This document shows, piece after piece, positions 51,201-60,200 of a DNA stretch of 64,000 nucleotides. A program made the position numbers and the translations under genes. Below the pieces are notes generated by a model. The model did not search any database, was not told the DNA's origin, and saw nothing but the letters and a program-made list of their open reading frames with translations. Positions within the stretch are counted from its first letter, which is position 1, and every line of letters starts with the position of its first letter. Source of the stretch: Thunnus maccoyii (lineage: Eukaryota > Chordata > Actinopteri > Scombriformes > Scombridae); NCBI RefSeq assembly GCF_910596095.1, contig NC_056546.1, positions 25,882,425 through 25,946,424 of the forward strand, in the 5' to 3' direction.

Positions 51201-54200
51201 GTTTTTAAGGATTGATAATGCAGAAAAAAAGACTAGTCATTTCCAGGAAATAAAACCTAAACTTAAAGCTATAGTAAAAACCACTGCATCAAGCAGACCA
51301 GTGCGAGAATCATGCCCATGAAGCATTACTTTACAAGAAACGTTATTGATGAAGAATGTTTTATTTAGGGAAGTAGCCTGGAACTAATTTTGTTTGCAAC
51401 TTTGCATCAGAAATTTTAAAAGAGAAATCAGACCAGAAAAATAAGATACATTCTCAGTGTTTTTCAGTCTCTACATAGGAGTGTTTTCATGATTCAAAAA
51501 ATCTCTTTACCTCTGAGAAATTGATTTTCTGGTAAGAGACTGGCATCACATGGTCCCAGGTGATCTTGAGGATCCAGGCAGGGGTAAAAGCAGGCTTGCC
51601 TATCCGCTCCTCAAATTTTGTCACTTCATCTGCTGTACGATTAAAAACTATCTGGGAGTAAACATCTGACATATCCAGCTTATGGTATTCCTTGAAAAAG
51701 AAAAAAGAAAAGAAAGAAGATACAACACAAGTTGCAGCAGCAAGCCAATACATAATTAGATATAACAAACCCTCGTCTCATTTCAACCCCAGCCTGACCC
51801 TTGACCCTTCATGACATCTAACCTGATAGAGCAACCGTCCGTCCCCCTGGGTGAGGTCAGCATCATCCCAGAAAACCGCCAACAGAGTCACATTCATGTT
51901 GTTGGGGAACCCACTGGATAAAGGAGCTGGAAGCAGGTACTGCTCATTCTCAGCAGCAGATTGAAACTGGACAAGGCCATCATCAGAGAACTGAGAACAA
52001 AAAAGAGAGACACAAATTCACAAGAGATGTAACTAAAGAGGTTGACTTTGGTATTTTCTGTCATAAAATCTTAACTAACCTATATTTAATTGTAATTTCA
52101 TTTTGTCATTTATTCTCTGGCTAATGCTGTGCTGCCTTTTACACATCGTAGATTGTAGTAAGCCATGTACAGTATGTTTATTTATACCACACTCATGAAA
52201 GTTATACTGTATTCTGTCATATTCTACTTTGTGGATTACTGTTACCTCTGCCAAGGAGGTCACGTTTTCAGTCCTGTTTAAAAATATTTAAGATCTAACA
52301 TTAAAAGTTAGATCAGGAGATCAGAGATCAGATTCATTTTTGGTGAAGATCCAGGATTTTTGTTTAAGGATTTCCCAATATTGTGAGATATGATTTTTGG
52401 ATCCAGATGCAAACATTTCTTAATAGTGTCCATTAATTAAAAATTTCAGAGGATTGTTTAGTAGATAAATGCACTTAGAAACTCACATAAACCCTGTCAT
52501 ACAGTTTCCCCATAAAGGGGAAACCCATTGGCGGTGTGATGTATGGGGAGTTTCCATCTTCTGTGTCCACCTTTACTCCTTTATCACCAACCTCTTCTCC
52601 AAAGGGATACAGGTTGCTCTCTATTGGAGAAGCACAGACAATTAATCAATGTCAAAACTCAAGACAGCTTCATTATTGCAGCATTATATTGTCACCAACC
52701 AAACTAATTGATTCATTTGCTACCAACATGTGAAGTGAATGTTTAAACACTGTATCAGATAGGGCACTTACACTCACTCACCAATTTTTTTTTCAAAATT
52801 CAAACTACTGTTCGAATGTGGGGCAAAAAAAATACATTTGGTGTGTAATTATGTGTTCAAATTCAAAATCCACAGCGTGTCACTCTGATGCATGCTTTGC
52901 TATGCTATTGCTATCCTCTTTGCTAACACAATACTGAGAAAACTAGCAAGCTGTGCTCAATAATCATGACACTAATCCACCTGAGCAGTAATGTGACAAA
53001 GCACTTTGGATTGAACACTAAAATGGAAATGGAAAAATGTGGATAAAGGTAAGAATGCTGGCTGACTTTGTACAATGCAACTGTCTTACAGTGACATTAG
53101 CTTGTCAGTGAAGCAGCAGAGACGACATCAATTTTACAACATAGTTTAGGAATAGGCCATGTGGATTGCGTTGAAATTATTTGTTAGTTGTTCAAACTTG
53201 ATTTTAGATAAATGGGACTGGCTAAGTGCTGCTTTTTTGAACAGTTTTGGTGAGTTTTTGTGTTTTTTACCCACAGACTTTATAACTTAAAACCAAGGGG
53301 GGTTACAAGGTTTCTGGCAATACAAGAATGGCAGAAAGTTTTGACAATGAAACAAAGGTATTAAGCACTAGGACTAATAAATCTAAACTAAGCGTATACA
53401 ATGACACACACACCCTCTAATTTAGCAGACACAAAAATCAGTGTATGTGATTATTATGGCAACTGATTAGTAAAGGCATAACCAACCCGTCTGAGCTATC
53501 GCTCCCGTCTGAGTAATCCCTTTGCACACTGTGCTGTTTTTTGGACAGGAACAGGTGTAAGACCCTGGCAGGTTGGTACAGGATGTTTGCCCTGGACATG
53601 CTATGTGTGACAAGCACTCATCCAAGTCCACACATCCTCCTTTTCCATGACCGTTGTTTTTGGTGGCATTCCAGCCACGACTACAGGAGCATTTAAAACC
53701 TCCTACATGGTTGGAGCAGGTGGCAGCAGAGTGACACTGTCCATTAGTCTGTTGGCACTCATCAAAATCTACACACAGTGGCCCAATACTCATGAAGCCA
53801 GGCATACACACACATACAAATGACCCCGGGGAGTTGTAGCAGTGAGCAAGAGGGTGGCATGGTTTGGTCAGGGCGACACACTCGTCCACATCTTTGCACC
53901 AAGAGCCATTTCCAGCAAAGCCCAGAGGGCAGTGGCATGAAAAGGAGCCAGGGGTGTTCCAGCATCGTGCCAAGGGGTGGCATGGTGAATTCTCACATTC
54001 ATTGGTGTCAACACATGCCTGTTTCTCCTCGTGATACCCCAGTGGACAAGAGCAGTTGTACGCTCCAGGCAGGTTGGTGCACACCTGGTCAAAGCGGCAG
54101 GTGGTGTTGTCTTTGCATTCGTCGATATCCTCACAGCCCAAACTAATGGGTTTGTACCCAGGAGAGCACAGACAGAAGAAAGACCCCGCTGTGTTGTTAC

Positions 54201-57200
54201 ATAACGAGTGCTCAGGGCATGGGGTACCATCTGGGTCATGACACTCATCCACATCCTGACACTCCGTGCCATTGAGAACAAACCCCTCATTACAGGGGCA
54301 GTGGTAAGACCCAGGGATGTTGATGCATGTAGAATGGGGCTGACACACTGAAGAGTTGAGGGAGTCAGAGCATTCATCCACATCAACACACTTTGTTCCA
54401 TTACTCCAGAATCCTTTGATGCATTCGCAGTAATAAGAGCCGATAGCATTCACACATGTCCCATTGGTGCAAAGATCCCCAAGCTCAGTGTCACTGCATT
54501 CGTCGATGTCCACACACAAGTCATCCATGCTGGAGAATCCAGTGTCACAAAGACACAGGTAGCTACCATTGGTGTTGATGCATGTGCTGTGCTCAGGGCA
54601 GGTAGAGTTGTCAAGGCACTCATTGATTTCCTCACAGCCAGTATTGTTGCCTTGGTAACCTTCCCAGCATTCACAGAAGAAAGATCCCACTGTGTTTAGG
54701 CATTTGGATGAATTTGGGCACTGGATGAGGCTGAGGGAGCACTCATCTACATCCAAACACAGGGAGCCCTTGCCTGAGAAGCCTGGATCGCAGGTACATT
54801 TGTAGCTCCCCTCTACATTAGTACAGGTGCTGTTGTCAGGGCAGGTGAAGTTCTCCGTCATACATTCATCCATGTCCTGACAATGTGTCCCATTGTCTAG
54901 AAAACCTTCCCAGCACTCACAAATGTAGGAGCCATTAGTGTTGAAGCAGTAGGAGAAGGCAGGGCAGGTTTGAACTTGTGATTGGTCACATTCGTCCACA
55001 TCCCAACATTCAGTGCCACTGCCTTGATAACCATCTTCGCACTTGCAGTAGAAGGAACCCTGATATGGGTGGCACTCAGCAAGAGGGTGGCAGACGCCTC
55101 TAGCATTCAGGCAGGTGTCTTCACTAACACATGTGCCCTTGTCATACACCTGGTCCAGGATACACGAACAGGTGTAGGAACCAGGCGTATTGTTGCATGT
55201 CATGTTCAAGCTACAGGCTGTGGCCAGCTGACATTCATCCACATCCTTGCAAACAAAGCCGTCACCCTGGTATCCATCCTGGCACAGGCAGATGTAGGAT
55301 CCTTTTGTGTTGCGGCACAAAGCCTGGGCACTGCAGTTGTGTGGCAGGGTGGAGTTCTGCTCGCACTCGTTTACATCCTGGCAGTCAAAGCCATTGCCCT
55401 CCGTGCCGGGTGGGCAGGTACAGTTGAAAGATCCAGGCATGTTAGTGCAGCTGGCAATGGGATGACATCCTCCATTTTGGACTTGGCACTCATCAAAGTC
55501 TATAATTCATCCAAAATGGGACAATATCAGGGAAACAGCCCCAAATGGTGCTAAAAGAAAACTCACAAGAGAGTCCACTTATGGGGGCAAAAGAACCATG
55601 GTGCTACTGATGGATACAATGAGGAGTTGATACGTACCAGAGCAGTTCTTCCCGTCACCTGTGAAGCCGCTGAGACAGAAGCAGGAATGGCTGCCGACTG
55701 TGTTGACACACTGGGCAAACTCACTGCACTCATGTAGTCCTGTCTCACACTCATTCACATCTAGAAAGAGGAACAGGGAGAAAATTAGATTTAACAGCAT
55801 GCATCATATGAATATTATTAGAATCAATGCCATTTGTGTGTTGTAAACGTTTCACAGATTTACTTTTAGAAGTAAACTAAATAAAAAAGCCTTTGTTTGC
55901 TGACTTAAGACAAACAGGGTAATATGTAAGAATTTTTGGGAGAAAAAAGTAGCCCAATTTTTCTGGCACTGTTATATCAAAGTGAAATGTGTGCTAACTC
56001 ACCTGACTACTGACTTAGAGTCAGGAGTGGGTGGTGTGTGACTCCCTATCCCGGAATGATTATAATCTCTTTCTTTGCTGACTTACTGTAATTATAGCAG
56101 TGTTTCACACCGTTTTACTGAAAGCCCATTCAAAGAGTAGATTCCTTTCACTTTCAATTTGAATGAATACTTTTTTTTTTTTAACTGAATAAGTGTGACA
56201 CAATATAATGTCCCACAAATGTTGGCAACAACAAATATCAGAGGATGTTCAGTTATAGTCCAGTTATTTTTAAAACAGAAAAAAAATACAAAAACATGTT
56301 CATTCAGTTGTCATGACCCCATACTATGCTATGATACAATTATAATCATTCCTTGTATCATGAATTCTGTAACTTTAAATAATTTACACTAAATGTAACA
56401 AGTATTAGAGATATGTTCCTGATAACAACAGTGAGTTGTAGTTTTTTGTGCACTGATTGGATGAGCGAAAACACTAAGGGATGATACTTGACTTTAGCTC
56501 TTTATCTTAATTAATGAAGAGAAAAAAGTTCATAATATTTTATACATTCAATGCAGTTCAAAACTGCATTTCAGTTCAATGCAGAACTACTTTTCAGTAC
56601 TTTATAGATTTATTTGAAGAGTTTTACCTTCACACTTTGTGCCATTGAGTGTGTAATGATCCTGGCTTATTTATGCACTCAGTTTCATTATCAGGACAAA
56701 TGTTTTCCCTCTGGCACTCATCCACATCAGAGCAAGTCAACCCATCACCCACGAAACCCAGGTCACACACACTGGTATCCATCAGAATGTTATTTTCTTT
56801 GTTTAATTCCTCAAAATGAGAGTGAGCACAATGTGGGACATCTGACATTTGGATCCAACTATTTGGCTTCCAGAAAATTGAGATAGGCTCTGCAAGCTGT
56901 CATCGGGATGACACAATTATGACGTTTTCAGTTTTGGTGGACCATTTCTTTAAAGAGGTGGTAATAATAATTTAAATGAAGAGCATATGCCATTTCATAG
57001 AATAGTTCCTTTCTGATAAACAAAATGCTACATAACCAGTGTGATACACCAGGTACATAATATTTAAAGGCTTTGCACACCAATGTTACACCCACACAGG
57101 TGATTTCACTTGTTTCTGATTAGATTCTCAGTCTGAGCAGCAGTTATATAAGCCAAAGTAAGTGAAAACACCTGAACGGGTGTGTAGGGCCTTAAATGCT

Positions 57201-60200
57201 TTGGTATGGAGATCTTAAATTGATTTTTTTGAATACTGGCACAAAGTATGGACTTTCAACAGCATCATTCCAACATAAAGATTATTAAAACAATGTATCC
57301 AACATCTTTAGAGTTAACTGATCAATACCAGAGAGCTCTGCTTTAAAATCTGTTCCACATAGGTTTTTACAGGCAATAGCTCAAGGAAGTAGTTAAGCTA
57401 ATTCATGAGAATTATGAGAAAAATGACAATAATCCCTGTTTGTTGTGATTGGGTTACCATCTAAATGTCAGTGTTCCCTCTTGGCCATGTAGGGCTATTG
57501 TCTGTGTCTCAGAAGAAGGCTAAAGATGGATGATTTACACTAAATGTGACAAGTATTAGAGATATGTTCCTGAAAACAACAGTAATTAAGTTGTAGTTTT
57601 TTGTACATTGTATTGGATGAGGGAAAACACTAAGGGATGATACTTGAATTTAGCTCTTTATCTTAATTAGTGAAGAGAAAAAAGTTCATAATATTTTATA
57701 CATTCAGTGCAGTTCAGAACTGCATTTCAGTTCAGTGCAGAACTACTTTTTCAGTACTTGATAGATTTATTAGAAGAGTTTTACCGGCACACTTTGTTCC
57801 ATTGAGTGTGTAGCCTTGTTTGCAGACACAGGAAAATGATCCTGGCTTATTCACGCACTCAGTTTCATTATCAGGACAAATGTTTTCCCTCTGGCACTCA
57901 TCCACATCAGAGCAAGTCAGCCCATCACCCACGAAACCCAGGTCACACACACACTGGTATCCAGCAGACGAATAGTGGCACAAGCCATGAATGTGGCAGG
58001 CAGGGTCACACAGTGGACTGGGTGGTGCACAGGTGTCATTGAAGGCCACTGTACCATTCAAACACGAGCAGACATGCGCACCAGGGGAGTTGATACACTT
58101 TGAGAAGGCCGGGCAAATGGTATCAGAGAGGACACACTCGTCCACATCTTGACATGCAAAGCCATCACCTATGAAACCCTGCTGACAGGAGCAGAGGAAG
58201 TCCCCTATAAGGTTGGTGCATAGCGCCCGTGGGTGGCATGCACCCGCTGCAGAGCACTCATCTATATCCTCGCACTGGGTGCCATTTGCTGCAAAACCTC
58301 GCTTACAGGTGCAAGTGTGCGACCCAATTGTGTTGAGGCATGTGGCGTTTACGTGGCAAGGGTTATCTTTACATTCGTCCATATCAACACAGTCCATGTT
58401 GGTGGCAGGGCGGTAGTAACCGACATGGCAGGGGCATTCATATGACCCGTCGATGTTCTTGCATTTTTCATTCACCCCACATGGATTGGTCAGTTCCTTG
58501 CACTCATTTATATCCTGGCAAAAAGTTTGGTTAACCAAGACAAAGCCCGAAAGGCACAGGCAAGAGAAGGAACCTTCGTTGTTGACACATGTAGCCTTGT
58601 TTCTGCAACCTCCATTATCCACCAGACACTCGTCCACATCCTTGCACTGGATCACTCCATCTCCAGAATAACCCACCTGACAGGTGCAGTTGTAGGTACC
58701 AGGAAGGTTAGTGCAACGGGCATTGGAGTGGCATTGCTTAGCCAGTGAGCATTCATCCACATCTTCACAGGTGAAGCCGTCTCCCCTGTAACCTGCTGCA
58801 CACTGACATGAGAAAGAGCCAGGTGAATTTGTGCAGGAGGCATAGGGGCTACAGAGGCCTGCTGCGCACTCATCCAGGTCATGGCACTTGGAATTATTGA
58901 AGATGAAGCCACTGCCACAGTCGCAGTAATATGACCCACCAGTGTTGACACAGGTAGTGGTACGAGGGCAGATGTCAGGTGTTGCACACTCATCGATATC
59001 CTCGCACAGTCGTCCATCTCCTACAAACCCCCCAAGACAGGAGCACTCATAACTCCCCAGCCTGTTGATACAAGCAGCATTGGGGTCACATTGACTGTCT
59101 TCCTCGCATTCATTTATGTCTGCACATGTCAGTCCATTTCCTACAAATCCCTTGTTGCAGGTACACCGGTATGACCCCATTGTGTTTACGCAGTCTGCGT
59201 ATAGACTGCAGATATTGCTTGCACATTCGTCAATATCCACACAGCTCTGCCCGTTGCTTTCAAAGCCACTGCTGCACGTGCAGCGATAAGTGCCAGGCAG
59301 ATTTTTACAGCCTTTGTAGCCAAGTGAGGAAGAACACACATGTGGAGTCTCTGAACATTCATCTATATCCAGACACAGGTAGTTTCCATTTCCCTTATAG
59401 CCGGCATTACAGGTACACACATAGGATCCAGGGTTGTTGGTGCAGGTGGCATTCCAGTGGCAAATCCTTTGGTTAGCGCATTCGTTAATATCAGTGCATT
59501 GGAAGCCATTGCCTGTAAAACCGACTTTACACTGGCACTGTCGCCCACCCTCAGAGTTAGTACAGACAGCGCTGGAGTGGCAACCCCCGTTTTCTTTTTG
59601 ACACTCATCGATATCCTTGCAGTTAGTGCCATCTCCAATGTATCCATTGAGACAGACACAGCTGTAGCTGCCCAGGGTGTTGTTGCAGCGAGCCTTTGGG
59701 TGACAGCTGTGTAGGCCACTAAGACATTCATTGATGTCGTTGCACAGAAGACCATCACCCTGATAGCCCATACGGCACACACAGGTGAAATTGTTTTTGA
59801 CCTTCAGACACTCGGCCTGGGGGTGGCATTTGCTGCCTGCTGCCTCACAGTCCTTCGGGTCAGCAACTGAAAAGAGCAAGGGGGAGAATCTGAATCTAAT
59901 TATGTGTCAACTCAAATTTTTGTGAATATATAAAGGAGCATATTTCATTTGGTGTCTATTCTCGCTGTGTTGGGTAAAAACAGCAATGACAGTTTCATTG
60001 AAGGTATTGTTCTTGATGAGATGACTCACCTGCACAGCAGTATTCCAGCACTGCCAATAGACTGATCAGCCACAGGAGTGGAAACCTGTAAGGACAAAGA
60101 AAAGAAAATCAGGAGAATCTAACTGCCATCATCCTTTAAAGTAGTACACCTACCTCTATGCTTTTTTCAGAAGCATAGTGAGCATTCTGTATACTTCGTA

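Noticed and set aside
53868..54449. 193-codon minus-strand frame in another phase of the EGF exon
   Set aside because: Out-of-phase shadow of exon 5 without EGF cysteine spacing.
54982..55554. 190-codon plus-strand frame, and other long frames opposite the EGF exons (for example 59126-59476)
   Set aside because: Antisense shadows of the EGF-coding exons; long frames arise from the biased codon content of Cys/Asp-rich repeats.
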